Of a stretch of DNA of 64,000 nucleotides, positions 63,887 to 64,000 are shown one piece after another. The notes under the pieces are model-generated. The model saw only the letters and a list, made by a program, of their open reading frames with translations. It ran no database searches and had not been told where the DNA came from. Made by a program: the position numbers and the translations under genes. The stretch comes from Desulfovirgula thermocuniculi DSM 16036 (GTDB lineage: Bacteria > Bacillota > Desulfotomaculia > Desulfotomaculales > Desulfovirgulaceae), in contig NZ_AUBR01000004.1 in the NCBI RefSeq assembly GCF_000429345.1, positions 1 to 64,000 on the forward strand, read 5' to 3'. The first letter of the stretch is position 1, and every line of letters starts with the position of its first letter.

Positions 63887-64000
63887 TCCCGCAGAGTTCC
63901 CGGCGGCGGGGGAGACCGCGGGCCACGCACAGGGCCTCCAGGCAGTCGCCGATGATGGTTTCGGCCACCAGGCGCGCGTGCGTGGCGTCGCGGAAAGGAG
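63831..64000 (-). CDS. Unidentified protein, C-terminal part only
   Basis: The last 55 residues of a minus-strand gene that continues past the right edge. The reading frame runs without a stop to TGA at 63833-63831 and includes HARLVAETIIGDCLEALCVA and CGISYPGYHPQRNMHLLFPA. The composition looks like real coding sequence, and the end overlaps the HD-GYP gene by 56 bp. I do not recognise the family. Confidence 0.55.
   Translation of the reverse strand, partial: PFRDATHARLVAETIIGDCLEALCVARGLPRRRELCGISYPGYHPQRNMHLLFPA

Overview
This window carries the replication origin of a high-GC, endospore-forming, strictly anaerobic Firmicute, most like the thermophilic Peptococcaceae (Desulfotomaculum/Moorella type). 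The evidence is the classical ori gene order, sporulation genes (yyaC, bofA, a Spo0E-like gene), a large Bacillus-type SRP RNA, an anaerobic cobamide lower-ligand operon, 2-oxoacid:ferredoxin oxidoreductase, and a rubrerythrin/rubredoxin cluster. No species is claimed. GTG and TTG starts are very common.

Layout. Positions 1-8676 are on the minus strand, leading away from the origin: dnaA, dnaN, recF, remB, gyrB, gyrA, then the 5' end of a 16S rRNA gene. Origin DNA lies on both sides of dnaA. From 8835 the plus strand carries rpmH-rnpA-yidD-yidC-jag, mnmE-mnmG-rsmG, a DUF1540 gene and parA-parB, followed by a split parS-like palindrome and a small LAGLIDADG protein. Positions 17-24 kb hold larC, a phosphoribosyltransferase, ykuS, yyaC, a YkvI-type membrane protein, cvpA, an M18 aminopeptidase, mscS and a DUF951 gene. 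Positions 24.6-30 kb hold rpsF-ssb-rpsR, a MazG-like gene, rplI, lonC and dnaB. An HD hydrolase gene and tadA follow.

Positions 31.3-37.8 kb are the most distinctive part. Two tRNA-Ser genes flank a cobalamin riboswitch and a four-gene operon that I read as bzaA-bzaB-bzaC-bzaD, for anaerobic benzimidazole (cobamide lower ligand) synthesis. Its methyltransferase is fused to a Cys-rich DUF2284 domain. Then come SRP RNA, dnaX-ybaB-recR-bofA, an orphan P-loop ATPase, and a four-subunit 2-oxoacid:ferredoxin oxidoreductase (korABCD).

Positions 45-58.6 kb follow the Bacillus yaaO-to-ksgA order with losses and additions: decarboxylase, tmk, holB, ricT, yabA, rsmI, abrB, metG, tatD, cobO, a G3E GTPase, yabE, a TnpB-only IS200/IS605-type element, rsmA and ykuK. 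The TnpB element sits exactly on the yabE stop codon. Removing it in silico restores a GAG-TAA end. The window closes with rubredoxin-like, rubrerythrin, ferritin-like and rubredoxin genes, an intergenic run of 16 G, a Spo0E-like gene overlapping a large PAS/GAF/HD-GYP sensor gene, and the 3' end of an unidentified convergent gene.
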